Part shown: piece after piece, positions 1 through 11,201 of the stretch
Layout: every line of letters begins with the position of its first letter
How positions within the stretch are numbered: position 1 is the stretch's first letter
Source of the DNA: Nicotiana tabacum
Lineage: Eukaryota > Streptophyta > Magnoliopsida > Solanales > Solanaceae
Length of the DNA stretch: 64,000 nucleotides
Direction: 5' to 3'
Assembly (NCBI RefSeq): GCF_000715075.1
Contig: NC_134081.1
Coordinates: 66,885,153 to 66,949,152, forward strand
The notes under the pieces: generated by a model
Databases searched by the model: none
Told to the model about the DNA's origin: nothing
Seen by the model: the letters and a program-made list of their open reading frames with translations, nothing else
Made by a program: the position numbers and the translations under genes

Positions 1-1500
1 ACTTTACTAACATGTCGTAAATGTAAACCTCCATCGATTTTCCTATTTGTTCTTCGAACATCCGATTTATTAAGCATTGGTAAGTGGAATCAACATTCTT
101 TAATCCGAACGGCATTACATTATAACAATAGGTGTCGTATTTAGTGATGAAGGAAGTTTTTTCCTGATCGCCCGGGTTCATCCGAATTTGGTTGTACCCG
201 GAATAGGCATCGAGAAAGCTAAGGATCTCGTGGTTGGCCTTCGCATCGATCAAGCGATCGATGCTGGGCAGAGGAAAAGAGTCCTTGGGGCATGCCTTGT
301 TCAGGTCTTTGTAGTCTACACACATTCTTAATTTATTTCCCTTTTTAGGGACCACTACTATGTTTGCTAACCAGTCTGGGTACTTAACTTCCCGAATGAA
401 ACCTATTTTAAGGAGTTTAGATACCTCTTCTTTAATGAATTCATGCTTGACTTCAGACTGAGGCCTCCTCTTCTGTTTAACCGGATGAAACGTCGGATCC
501 AAGCTCAGTTTTTTGAGTAGTTATTTCCGGCGAAATCCCTATCATATCAAGATGAGACCAAGTGAAACAATCTATGTTAGCCATAAGGAATTCAATGAGT
601 TTTTTCCTGAGCTCGGGACTTAATCCCGTGCCCAGGTATACCTTCCGATATGGTAGGTGCTCGATCAATATGACTTGCTCCAGCTCCTCGACCGTTGACT
701 TGATGGCATCGGAATCGTCAGGGGATATGAACGATCTGGGAACTCTGTAGTCGTCATCCTCGCATGTCCCCTACTTTTCTGGTTCGGTCGGGGCTGATGT
801 CGGTGATTGCTATTTGGTTTCTTCCTTGGTGACCGAACTCAGGTTATTTGATATCAAGAGTGCGGATATTGGGGCCACCTCATCGACCGCAAACATTTAT
901 TTTGCGGCCGGTTGCTCCCCGTAAACTGTTTTAACTCCCCCTAGAGTGGGGAATTTCAACGCTTGGTGTAATGTCGAAGGTACTGCCCTCATGTTGTGAA
1001 TTCATGGCCTCCCGAACAGAGCATTGTATACCATATCTCCTTCGATGACATAGAACTTATTTTTCTTAACGGTTCCGGTTGTGTTTACCGGCAGGGTTAT
1101 CTCCCCTTTAATGGTCTCACATGCCATGTTAAACCCGTTTAAAACTCGGACTGTAGGCACAATTTGGTCTTGTAGACTAGTTGTTCCACGACCCTCGATC
1201 TGATGATATTGGCCGAGCTACCTGGATCAATTAGCACACGCTTAACTCAAAATTTGTTCATGAGTACAGATATTACTAGTGCATCGTTGTGTGGTTGCAC
1301 GATGCCTTCAGGATCCTTATCGTTGAAAGATATGGTTCCCTCCAGTACATAATCTCGAGTCCACTTTTCTCTTGTAATGGACACCTTAGTGCGCTTTAAC
1401 ATCGGCCCCCGGGGGACGTCGACCCCACCCATGATCATGTTGATGACGTGCTGAGGTTCCTCTTGCTCGATCTGCTTGTTGGAGTCCCTATTCCTGAAGT
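1..1500 (-). pseudogene. Tat pol fragment: protease region and N-terminal half of reverse transcriptase
   Basis: The minus strand at 1-480 reads as one RT block: fingers/palm with CVDYKDLNKACPKDSFPLP, then LDAYSGYNQI and MPFGLKN. The catalytic YVDD box is at the window edge and reads Y-I-Y-D, so one metal-binding aspartate is replaced by tyrosine. The segment before RT (477-668) is in another frame because of an apparent one-base insertion in an A-run near 508. A protease-like LIDPGSSAN motif lies near 1205-1230, with G in place of the usual residue after D/P as in Tat elements; the 700-1200 stretch has several stops. The rest of pol is outside the window. Confidence 0.75.
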
Positions 1501-1591
1501 GAGTTTTGGCTCGATCACTCAGAAACTCTTGGAGGTGTCCGTCGTTAAATAACCGGGCTACTTCCTCTCTCAGTTGTCGGCAATCTTCAGT

Positions 1592-3129
1592 TCAAGGGCC
1601 GTGAGTGCCATGATATTTACACATTAGGTTGGGGTCCCTTTGGGAAGGATCAGATTGCAATGGTCGAGGCCACTTAGTATCTTTGATGCGTCCGATGGCT
1701 GATACGATTGCGGCAGTGTCAACGTTAAAGTTGTACTCCGATAACCTTGGCGTTTCCTTAGACCCGATGGGTCTGTCAAAACCGACTTTGCCCATGAGTC
1801 CCCGGTTATTCTGACCTCGGTCGCTCCTTTTTTCACTTCTCACAGTGTTGTGTCCGGACCCATTACTTCTTTGATCTCCATTGTATGGTTGATACCGGTC
1901 TCTATTCGATCTTGGATCACGATCAATGTCTCTTTTGGATCTAACACCAGTTCTAACGGGGTAAACAGACCCGGAAGGGGCCCCGAGCTGATTGTCTTCG
2001 ACCATGATTTTTGATTCGTATCGGTTATGGATGTCAACCCAAGTTACTACTAGGTATTCTATCAGATTTTTATTCAATTGCTGTGAAGTCAATGAGCTTC
2101 GGGGATTGAGTCCTTGGGTGAAGGCCTGAACAGTCCAATCATCTGCGACCGGAGACTGGTCCATCCGTTCCATTTGAAACCTCGATACGAATTCCCTGAG
2201 CATCTCGTTATGTCTTTGTTTTACCTTGAAAAGGTCCGATTTACCGGTTTCAACCTTGATGGCCCTGGCGTGCGCTTTTACAAAGGCATCTGCAAGCATA
2301 GAAAACGAGTCAATAGAATTAGGGAGTAAGTTGTGATACCATATCATAGCTCCTTTCAACAAGGTCTCTCCAAACCTTTTCAACGGAACGGATTTGATTT
2401 CATCATCTTCCAAGTCATTTCCTTTGATGGCGCACGTAAAAGAGGTCACATGTTCATTGGGTTCGATTATCCCATTATACTTTGGAATTTCTGGCATACA
2501 GAACTTCTTTGGGATCGGCTTCGGAGCTGCGCTCGGAGGGAAAGGCTTTTGGACAAAGTTTTTGGAATCCAGGCGCTTCAGTATCGGTGGTGATCCCGGG
2601 ATTTTGTCGACCCTGGAGTTATAGGTCTCCACTTTTTTGTCGTTGGCTTCAATTTTCTTTTCTCCCAATTCCACCTATTTTGTCAGTTCCTCAAGCATCT
2701 TTATTATCTCGGGGTTGGTCCCAGGTTCTGCTTCACACAGCCTTTCTGTGGCCGGTTCATTCCTACGGGCAATTTCCTAGGACGATTCGGGCTCAACTCT
2801 GTTGGGGGCTCGGCTTTGGTTCTGCAACTGGGCTATCTCTTCCTGTTGAGCCTATAACATTTCGAAGATCACGCGCAAGTTGATCACGTCACCTTCGCCG
2901 TCATGTGTGCTCCGGGCTATCGACTGGGCTCCCCCACGAATGCTGTTTTCGGGTCAGTAGGCAAGTTTTCTTCAATAACCACGTGTATGTTAGCATCAAT
3001 TGGATCAGCGACTGGGACTCTGTTGGGGTCAGCAGGGGGCACCCCGTTGCTGGGTACCACGCTGTTATTTTCGCCATGGTGGTCGGACTCAGCATCAACG
3101 TTCAAATGGGCAGATTCGGAGTTACACAT
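1592..3129 (-). pseudogene. Tat-type gag, interrupted
   Basis: A 360-residue open stretch (1592-2674) carries the capsid-like gag core (FRMPEIPKYNG-type block, GAMIWYHNL, REFVSRFQMER, FTQGLN) and an Arg/Asn-rich tail, followed by a C-x-x-H-G-x-x-G-H-like remnant near 1600. The N-terminal part is in separate pieces up to an ATG at 3129, with stops between 2674 and 2917. Gag would form virus-like particles that package element RNA. The core aligns block for block with gag at 43571-44152. Confidence 0.8.
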
Positions 3130-3207
3130 TTTTAATCTGACCTGAAATTAAAAGCTCAAAATAGAGTGTGTTATGAAAATTTGTATCAAATTGATACTAT
3201 TATCCTT

Positions 3208-3229
3208 AGCCCCACTGTGAACGCCAAAC
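3208..3229 (-). other. Primer-binding region of the Tat element
   Basis: Directly inside the LTR end, the minus strand reads TTTGGCGTTCACAGTGGGGC, the counterpart of TTTGGCGCCCACCGTGGGGC at 43101. Its place next to the LTR is that of a tRNA primer-binding site. I do not assign the tRNA. Two changes relative to the other copy suggest decay. Confidence 0.6.
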
Positions 3230-3940
3230 TGTTTACCCTAAAAAATAGATAACAATTAAATTTGTAAGTGGTTTTAAGGATACGTGGATTAATTCAATAC
3301 AAACGATAAATTACGTTAGATGAAACAGATAAAGGACGTGATAAATTATCAAACCAATCGAGAAAGGTGATCTTGAACTTAGTAACAGCCTTAATGAGAT
3401 GCCTGCCCTCGATCCTGGACTCACAATAACGAAGCACTGATGAACAAGAATAAGAACTTTGAATAACAGAGAAGATAAGAGTATATTGCCTTGGTATCCT
3501 TGTTACAATGTTGTTAACGAATAATCAGACCCCCTTTTAGATAGAAGGAGAGTTTTACCCTAAGTACAATTCCATAAAAGGTAAAAATCTTTCATTTAAC
3601 TAATCACCGGTCCTCTGCCGATATGTGCCGAGATTCACACCGTGATATTCGGCCGGTCGCGGATATCACAACCTTTTGTTAGTCGTGCTCGATTATCTGG
3701 TAATGCTCTCCGAGGCTTTTGGGGTTCGAACCGGACCTGGGAGTCTGATAAGTAGGGATTTTGACTAATTATTTGCACTCTTTTACTTTCGCTTTAGCTC
3801 AAAATTGCTTAAAGGTATTCCTGAAAACTGATGAAATGTGCTTTCTTGCAGAAGTGTTGGAACATGAGTCAAAGAAATGAAAATCAACTCAAGAAGGAGT
3901 AATTTTAGACAAGGACCAAAATAAAGCTAAAAGGGCAAAA

Positions 3941-4323
3941 TGCGGACCACACAATATTGAGTGCGGCCGCAGAACATGAGGAAGCCTCTTACAAAATTTC
4001 TATACAAAGTGCAGACCGCACAATTATTGTGCGACTGCAGAAAGTGAGGTTCAGAGAGATGGATTTTGGGGTCATGAAGAAGTGCGGACCGCACCATTAT
4101 TGTGCGGCCGCAGAATCAAAAGTGCGGCCGCACTCAAAAATGTGCAGTCCGCAGAAGTCTTGCATGTCAAAGCTAAAATTCGAGAGTGCGGCCGCACTCA
4201 GAAATGTGCGGACCGCGGAATTTAAAGAAGTGCGGCCGCAACCCAGAATTGTGCGGCCGCAAAAGTCCATCCTGTCAAGCTAATGTCAAAGTGCGGACCG
4301 CACACATAATTGTGCGGCCGTAG
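3941..4323. repeat. Cluster of TGCGGCCGCA and TGCGGACCGCA palindromic words
   Basis: Twelve or more near-copies of the 10-bp palindrome TGCGGCCGCA and of GTGCGGACCGCAC are spread through 380 bp, separated by 10-40 bp of unrelated AT-richer sequence. Spacing is irregular, so this is not a simple tandem repeat. The cluster ends 42 bp before a TATA-like box at 4365. Confidence 0.85.
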
Positions 4324-4364
4324 AATCTTCGCAAGGACAATTTTGTCCGATAATTTCAGCTGGG

Positions 4365-4372
4365 TATAAATA
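4365..4372 (+). promoter_or_regulatory. TATA-like box of the solo LTR
   Basis: GGGTATAAATAG lies 42 bp downstream of the palindromic cluster and about 620 bp into the LTR. Position and sequence fit an RNA polymerase II core promoter of the former element; no transcript evidence is available. Confidence 0.5.
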
Positions 4373-5430
4373 GTTATTTTTGTCAAATTTAGGTCAAGCA
4401 GAGAACACTTGAGAATAGATAGCCATTTTTCTTTACTGTTTTGGGTAACTATATAATAGTTTATCATTTTAACATTAGATTTTCTTCCCTTAATCATCTA
4501 TTATGAGTTTTATCATAGTTTCTTCTTCAATTTCTTCATTTTCTATGAGTAGCTAAACTCTTAGCTAGGGTTGTAACTCAACCCTAGTATGGGTACTTAA
4601 TGGGTGATTGATTTAGGGCTTATTTATGATTGAGTATATGATATTTAGCCTAGTTCTTGCTTGAATTTGAGAATTGATGGTTGCAAACATTGATTCATGC
4701 TTAATTGACTTAGTCTCTACTTGAGAAAGAGAGACTAAGTGTAGAAAAACTTGGCTAACAAGAATTTGGGGTGAACTCAAGAAATTGATAGCTCCAATTA
4801 AAGGGTCGAATCTAGGGATAGTAAGACCCGACTTGAGCATCTATCACTTGTTTTGTGAAATACCCATTTGGACTTGAGAAAGCCAAATTGGGCAAAATCA
4901 CTCAAACTACCGAGAGATATAGAGTAAGTAATCGTGTGTGATTGCTATATTGTATCCCGACCAACCAAACATGCCCTAAAACTCTTCAATTCGTTAGGTA
5001 ACCAACTAGGTAGAAGTTACAACCCTAGATCTTTTATAACCTGAAAAACAACAATACCAAAAACATTGTCTCTTAGATTTACAATTACAGCATTAGCATA
5101 AGATTTAGGAGTAGAAAAGAAACAACCGAATATGTGGAAGTACAATCTTGGGCACGTCATATACTTAGAGTAGGTATATACCTAATCCAACATAAAGCTC
5201 TCTGTGGAATCGACCCTGACTCGCGTTGGGTATTTATAATTATATCGACCGCCTCACAATCCCAATTAGTGGTGTGAGTTTGGGCGACATCAGGGTCATA
5301 GCCCCGATACTTCCAAGGGCTGGTGTTCTGCCCGGACCCCGGACCAAGGGGCTTCTTGCCTCGATTTCGGTCCCTTGCCTTTACGTTTCTTGCTCTTTTT
5401 ACTTCATCGGAAACCGAGGCGTCCCACGGA

Positions 5431-5681
5431 CTCGGTTTCACACGTATACATTATGTTGTGAATTTAGGATGTAATCCAAATTTTATATGAGTGATCCAAA
5501 TGAAATTTAAATGCGTACAAAGGTTCTAACGATCAAGTTTAGTACTAAGTTCGGGACGCCTCGGTTTCACACGTATACAATATGTTGTGAATTTAGGATG
5601 TAATCCAAATTTTATATGAGTAATCCAAATTAAATTTAAATGCGTGCAAAGGTTCTAACGATCAATTTTAGTACTAAGTTC
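5431..5681. repeat. 129-bp direct duplication (two copies)
   Basis: Copies at 5431-5559 and 5560-5681 both begin CTCGGTTTCACACGTATAC and differ by a few substitutions. The duplication straddles the inferred outer edge of the Tat LTR. An inverted pair AACCGAGGCGTCCC (5413-5426) / GGGACGCCTCGGTT (5552-5565) brackets the first copy. Confidence 0.75.
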
Positions 5682-6389
5682 TTCCGATAGTTAATCAACG
5701 AGAAAATAAGAAAGGTTCAAGTGAACAGTAAAATCGAGATGTTATTAGGATTCGCCTCGCACCACAATAATAAATACCTTTCTTTCTCATCAGAAAAAAA
5801 TTAAGTGAACCCACTCTTTAGGCTAAGGTTAAAGAATCTACTCTTATTCGGGTGGGATTAAACACTCTTTTAATAGTGTCATGAGATGATAGTAATTCTA
5901 AACTTTAATTAACGTGAGAATCAACCTCTAAGAATATTATTCCTTCTGTTTTATGTGGTAATATTTTTTTACTAATCTGTTTAAGAAAGACACTTCCTTT
6001 TAATATTTGAAAATAATATAATTTTAATTTTTTTGTGTGCTCTTAATGACATACTTTTATAGTCGCATAAATCATAGCAAATTTAAGTCAACATATTCCA
6101 AAACTCTTATATTTTTTAATAAAGGGAGTAACAGCTTCAAACCTCAAATTAACGAATTCATACTTGTCCCATGTTAGTATTGATCATTTCAACTGGTTCT
6201 ATTTGTCATTTGAAAGAATAAATATTAAGATATATCTATAAGAATGTATGGACGTGCACATATATTTTATATTAAAAATAATTATATGTTGATTGATATT
6301 GTTAAAAGGTTGACCCAAATTGAAAGTGATCTATTAAGATTAATTTAAATGGGTCTATAAGACAGTCTTCTAAAGTATGGTGTTTTATA
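5682..6389. other. AT-rich stretch without a recognisable gene
   Basis: I see no coding exon, RNA gene or complete repeat here. The sequence is AT-rich with stops in all frames. It is the flank of the MULE-like element and includes that element's left 10-bp TSD copy (6380-6389). Confidence 0.6.
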
Positions 6390-7803
6390 AGGTAAATTTA
6401 ACAAATGATCATATATTTATGATTTTTTTCACCAAAGTCATATAACTTTATTTTCTCACACAAAAATCATATAACTATGACTTTTTTCCCCCCAAAGTCA
6501 TATAACTATGTTTTCTCACACAAAATCATAAAACTTTTACTAACTCACACAAAAATCATAGTGATCGAAAAGTATAATTTTTCAGTAGTATTTTCTTATT
6601 TTGTGGTTTTTATTTTTTATTTTCAGTCTAATAAATAATAATCCACTTCAAATAGGGATGACCCAACTCGACCTGGCCCACCCGACCCAATACTCATATA
6701 TATAAATTAAAATAATACTAAAAGTGAATAGTAAATTCTTCAAAACATGATACTTCTATCTTCTTCTTTTTTCAAGTTTTTTATTCAAATTGATAGCATT
6801 TTTATTTCAAGTGCTCTCTAATTATACGTTTTATTTCTTTGTTTTTGTATTAGAATCCCATGCATTCCGAACTAAGTTTTTTATGGGGGAAGAATTAACT
6901 TTTCGTATTATTTTAACTTGCATATATGGTTATTGGGTGAGGCTGGGTTGGGTCATTCCTAAATTAAGAAAAAAATATAAAATTAACTGACCGATCGAAA
7001 CTAATTGCATTTACTAGTCAAAATATATATAGAATGTGTATGTTATAGGTATATAATACACACATAAATAAAAAAATATTTAATCGGCTATTATTTTTGG
7101 GAGGGCTAAAAATATACTCATATTTTTCCTATTTTAATTGGGTAATTATTAATTAGAATGAAAATAAAAAATAAAAAAACGTAAAGTAAGAAAATAGTAC
7201 CGGAAAAATTTTGTTTTCCGAACTCTATGATTTTTATGTGAGTTAGTGAAAGTTTTATGATTTTTATATGAAAATAATAAAGTTATATGACTGTAATGAC
7301 CCAAATTGTCGTTTTAAGGATTAACGTCTCGTTCAACGACTTAAGGTCCCGAGCAACTTTGTGATGTGTATTATGACTTGCGTGTGTGGTCGAGTTTGGT
7401 TTTCGGATGATTCGGGATTAAATTGAATTAACAATTCATATTTTTTAAGCTTAAATGAAAAGAGTTGACCAGAGTTGGACTTTTGAGTAAATGACCCGGT
7501 AATAGAGTTTTGATTATTTCAATAGTTTCGTATGGTGATTTTGGACTTAGGAGTGTGTCCGAAAAATTATTTGGAAGCCCGTAGTTAAATTAGACTTGAA
7601 ATGGCGAAAATAGAAAGTTTAAGTTGGAAGTTTGATCGGGGAGTTGAACTTTTGATATTGGGGTCAGAATCTAGTTCTGAAAATTTTTATAAGTCCGTTA
7701 TGTCATTTATGACTTGTGTGCAAAATTTGAGGTCAACCGGACTTGATTTGATAGGTTTCGGTGTCAAATATAGATTTGGTGGTTTTTGACCACAGATGTA
7801 TGC

Positions 7804-8384
7804 ATCGCGATCGCGGACAAACGGCCGCGGTCGCGAAGAGCAATTTTGCTGTTTGGACACTGTGAATCGCGATCGCGAAAGCTTTTTTGTGATCGCATAG
7901 AGGAAAATCCTGTTGCACTCACTCCAATTTGAAAGCTTATATCTCGCAATCTATAAGGAATTTGGAGAAGATCTAAAAATAAAAGTTGTAGACCTTTGTG
8001 TCTAGTTTTACGAAAATCAAACAATTTGGTATTTGGAGTTATGTAAAAAAGGTTATGGTTAATATACTACAAGCTGTCTGGGAAGAGTTTGGAAATCGCT
8101 AAGAAGAAATATATGCTGCATAGGGCTAACTTTGGCAACTTATATCTCGCAATCTATAAGGAACTGGGAGATGAGCAAAACATGAAAGTTGTAGAACTTG
8201 GTGTCTAGTTTTCAGAAAGTTACACCATTTGCAATTTGAAGTTTTGTATAAAAAGTTATGACCATTAAACTAGAGGTTATCTGGAGGAGATGGGCACTTG
8301 TTCTTCGCGATCGCGAAGTATTTTCCGCGATCGCGAAAGGTAAATTTTGGGCTGAGAAAAGTTGTGCTTCACGATCGCGAAGAG
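7804..8384. repeat. Cluster of TTCGCGATCGCGAA palindromic words
   Basis: At least six copies or near-copies of the 12-14-bp palindrome (T)TCGCGATCGCGA(A) occur in two groups, 7804-7890 and 8306-8384, with a variant GGCCGCGGTCGCGAAG. Between the groups lie two copies of a 'CTTATATCTCGCAATCTATAAGGAA' phrase (7936 and 8139) with following 'AAGTTGTAGA' text, suggesting an internal duplication of about 200 bp. Confidence 0.85.
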
Positions 8385-9602
8385 TAAATACCTTGGCAGT
8401 AGCTATATTTCGAGGTTTCATCTATTTTTAACATATTTGGAGCTATGGAGCTCGGATTGAAGCGATGTTGAGGCGATTTTTACCATATGGATTGGGGTAA
8501 GTGTTCTATATCCTAAAGTATTTATATTTCATGAATCTATGATTATATTCATCGTTTAATTCGGATTTTAATGGAAAAAATTAAGATTTTGGCAAAATCT
8601 TCCAAAAATAAAAATTTCAGATTTGGAGGTCGATTTGTTATCGGAATTTGATAAAATTGGTATGGTTGAACTCGTATCGGAATGTGTGTTCGGATTTTAT
8701 GAAAATTATGTTGGGTTTCGAGAGAAGGGCCTCGCGTTGACTTTTGTTAACTTTTTGGAATAAATTTTTAAGTCGGCGTATTACTATCCAGAATTGTTTC
8801 CGATGAATTTTAATGAAGTGGTACAATTAATTTGGATAGATTTGATCTGTCCTTAGGTCAATTCAAGCAAGAAGGCAATTTTAAAATATCGGCATAATTT
8901 CAAAATAGGTAAGTATCTTGCCTAACCTTGAGTGGGGGAGTTACCCCTTAGGCATCGAATCTTATGTGCCATTTGTGAAATGTGAAAAGCTGTGTACGCG
9001 AGGTGATGAGAACGTACTCAGGCTTATATGTGCATTTTTGCGTTAAAGTCTTAGGCATATTATGTAGTAAATTGGATAATCGTTGGCATTTATTAAATCA
9101 TCTATTTGTCATGCCTCAATTCGCGTTTGTTGAATTTATTTTTATATGACAATTTAATGTGATTATTGCTTGTATATTTATGTGAATTCCGTGAGTTTGA
9201 TAATTTGATATTTCTTGGAATTTAATTTTATTATGAATTTTTTCATCTGCAAATAATTGACGAAATAAGTTTAAACTGAGGCATTAATATAATTATCAAG
9301 AATTTGGATTAATGAAGGCGTTGCCCTATACTGAGTATTTTCCATCTCTGTTGATATTTTGAGGTTTTTATATACATTGTATGGAGCCTTGGGCTATTTG
9401 TTGTGAAATTAATTAATTTTGTTATATCTTTGGAATTGGTTGTGGCCATTAGGAAAATTGTGATACGAATTGATTTTATTATGTTGTCGTGATAAAATCT
9501 CGTGTAAATTGTTGTGTTATTTGATTTGAGGATATAAGGGTGGCATTCCACTGTTAATGTTATGTGGGTATAAGGATGGCATCTCACTGTTATTATGTGT
9601 GT

Positions 9603-9790
9603 TGGGATATTGTCTGGGTGGAGTGATAAGTATGTCTATAAGAGAGATAAGAGTGGCTATAGGAGCGATAAGGGTGGGTATTGATATTGTCAGGGCGTAG
9701 GGATAAGGAAGGCTATTATAGGAGTGATAAGGGTGGCTATAGGAGAGATAAGGGTGGCTATTGTCAGGGATGATATGTGATGATGTAGGG
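9603..9790. repeat. GATAAGGGTGGCTATAGGAG short repeats
   Basis: About eight imperfect copies of a 15-20-bp phrase (GAGAGATAAGGGTGGCTATAG) occur inside the solo LTR. Purine-rich, not coding. Confidence 0.7.
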
Positions 9791-9943
9791 TTATTACGTT
9801 GGTAATTTTCATGTGATGTTGTAATTTTTCTTGTGTTTATTTTTATACCTTGTGCAATTTGGTTTGTTGTTGGTAAATTGGTAATAGTATGATCTATCTT
9901 GAAATTGGGAGACTGTGGTTATTACAAGGTGGATTATGAAATA

Positions 9944-10200
9944 AAATATGGGCATGAGGTGCCGTGAGTAAATAATGATGATATTGGCACGTGAACTGTC
10001 CATGCAGTTGTGATATGAAATATGGGCACGAAGTGCCGTGAGTAAATAATGATGATATTGGAGCATGAATTGTCCGTGCAGTTGTGATATGAAATGTGGA
10101 CACGAGCTGCCGTGAGTAAATGATGATGATATTGACACGTGAGTTGTCCGTGCAGTTGTGATAGAGAAATTGGCACGAGGTACCGTGGAAATATGAAAGT
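9944..10200. repeat. Tandem repeat, about 72-76-bp unit with a GGCACGAGGTGCC hairpin word
   Basis: Three and a half copies of a unit containing GGCACGA(A/G)GTGCCGTGAGTAAATAATGATGATATTG and a 'TGTCCRTGCAGTTGTGATAT' part. GCCGTGAGTAAATA starts at 9961, 10033 and 10109. The word GGCAC-GAG-GTGCC is an inverted repeat. Overlapping ORFs on the minus strand here are products of the repeat. Confidence 0.85.
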
Positions 10201-10254
10201 GGCCTGAGACCCGTATTTTATGATTTTGAAATGAGTTGTCACAGGGTGACTTTT

Positions 10255-10465
10255 ATTCGAATGATATTTATTTGAAAGAATTATATTTGAAAGAGATTTA
10301 TTTGAAAGAAATATATTTGAAATATATTTATTTGAAGGAATTATATTTGAAAAATATTTATTTGAAGGGAGTATATTCGAAATATATTTATTAAAAAATA
10401 TTATATCCTGAAGATTATTATTTGAAAAACATATAGGCGAAAGATTTATATTTGAAGGACTTGAT
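10255..10465. repeat. AT-rich TATTTGAAAGAA repeats
   Basis: A run of about 13 imperfect units of 14-16 bp (TTATATTTGAAAGAAT variants). Low complexity, inside the solo LTR. Confidence 0.8.
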
Positions 10466-11201
10466 TAATTGGTTGTACTTGTATTCATTATTTGTTGAGC
10501 AATATTTATGGTGTTCTTGTTGTCCTGCCGTGTATATCAATGGTTGATTATTGTTGTCATCATTGTTATTTGTTTCCTATTATTTTTGTATACTATATTG
10601 CACAGATTATTAGACCAGTGAGAGTCTTGACTGTACCTCGTCACTACTCCACCGAGGTTAGTCTTGATACTTACTAGGTACCGACTGTGGTATACTCATA
10701 CTACACTTCTGCACATTTTTGTGCAGAGCCAGGTATTGGAGATATCAGACTCGGACAGAGTTAGAGTGTGATCGCAAGGATTCAAGGTAGAGATGCTTGG
10801 TCGTCGCAGTCCTTTGGAGTCTTTCTATTTTATTGTACTGATAATTATTAATCAAATAATATTAAGTATTCGATCCTTGAGATCATTTCATGTATTCAGT
10901 TAGAGTTCGTGACTCAGTATTACCAGTCTTGGGAGGTTTTTTTTTATATTTGTTTTCGCTGTTGGTTTCGATTATCTATTTTAATTTTTTTTGGCTTGAA
11001 TTGTAATTATAATCGGCTTACTTAGTCTTAGAGACTAAGTGCCATCACGACGTCTGTGGTGGGATTTTGGGTCGTGACAATGACTTTTGTTAAAAAAAAT
11101 CATAGTTATATGATTTTTGTGTGAGAAAACAAAGTTATATCACTTTGGTAAAAAATATTCATAATTATATGACCATTTGTGAAATTTACCCGTGTTTTAT
11201 A

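Larger units (their letters stand above)
3746..5292 (+). mobile_element. Solo LTR (1547 bp) inside the Tat LTR
   Basis: It begins TGATAAGTAGGG and ends GGGCGACATCA. The flanks are GAGTC (3741-3745) and GGGTC (5293-5297), a 5-bp TSD with one mismatch. There is no internal domain or primer-binding site. It contains a 380-bp cluster of TGCGGCCGCA / GTGCGGACCGCAC words and a TATA-like box, so it is one LTR left after recombination between two. The family is not recognised. Confidence 0.75.
1..5440 (-). mobile_element. Decayed Tat-lineage Ty3/gypsy retrotransposon, cut by the window start
   Basis: Reading the minus strand from about 5440 down gives 5' LTR (interrupted by a solo LTR), primer-binding region, gag, protease region and the start of reverse transcriptase, in gag-pol order. 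The RT core block (CVDYKDLNKACPKDSFPLP) is typical of the Tat clade. The gag closely matches the gag of the element at 42438-49878, so the two are relatives. The pol end and 3' LTR lie outside the window, so no TSD can be read. Stops and frameshifts make it non-coding today. The lineage call is family knowledge; the outer boundary near 5440 is inferred from LTR length. Confidence 0.85.
3230..5440 (-). repeat. 5' LTR of the Tat element, split by a solo LTR
   Basis: On the plus strand the LTR starts with TGTTTACCC at 3230. It runs to 3745 and resumes at 5293 after the inserted solo LTR. About 516 + 147 bp gives a length near the 662-bp LTRs of the related element at 42438-49878, which places the outer edge near 5440 (plus strand ...GGTTTCACA). 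This edge is an inference; the partner LTR and TSD are outside the window. Confidence 0.55.
7292..11079 (+). mobile_element. Solo LTR (3788 bp), Tekay/Del-type
   Basis: It starts TGTAATGACCC and ends GGGTCGTGACA, with perfect 5-bp TSDs ATGAC at 7287-7291 and 11080-11084. No primer-binding site or pol is present. It shares with the other Tekay-type LTRs here the end sequences, GGTAAGT sites (8496, 8908), the CCTCGTCACTACTYC hairpin (10636-10657) and the CTGCACNNTNNTGTGCAG block nearby. It carries three internal repeat arrays annotated separately. One LTR left by unequal recombination is the simplest explanation. Confidence 0.9.
6390..11191. mobile_element. MULE-like long-TIR non-autonomous element, split by a solo LTR
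   Basis: The ends are AGGTAAATTT (6390) and AAATTTACCC (11191), with 10-bp TSDs GTGTTTTATA at 6380-6389 and 11192-11201, as in Mutator-like elements. The terminal arms are long inverted repeats (about 6390-6650 against 7140-7291 plus 11085-11191) built of repeated 'CAAAGTCATATAACT / TTTTCTCACACAAAAATCATA' units. Without the inserted LTR it is about 1.0 kb. No transposase is encoded; the 66-codon ORF at 6790 has no recognisable domain. Confidence 0.8.

Noticed and set aside
1629..2883. Plus-strand ORFs opposite the Tat gag
   Set aside because: Shadow frames; the minus strand carries the recognisable gag blocks.
9809..10242. Overlapping minus-strand ORFs of 69-109 codons
   Set aside because: Products of the 72-76-bp tandem repeat inside the solo LTR.
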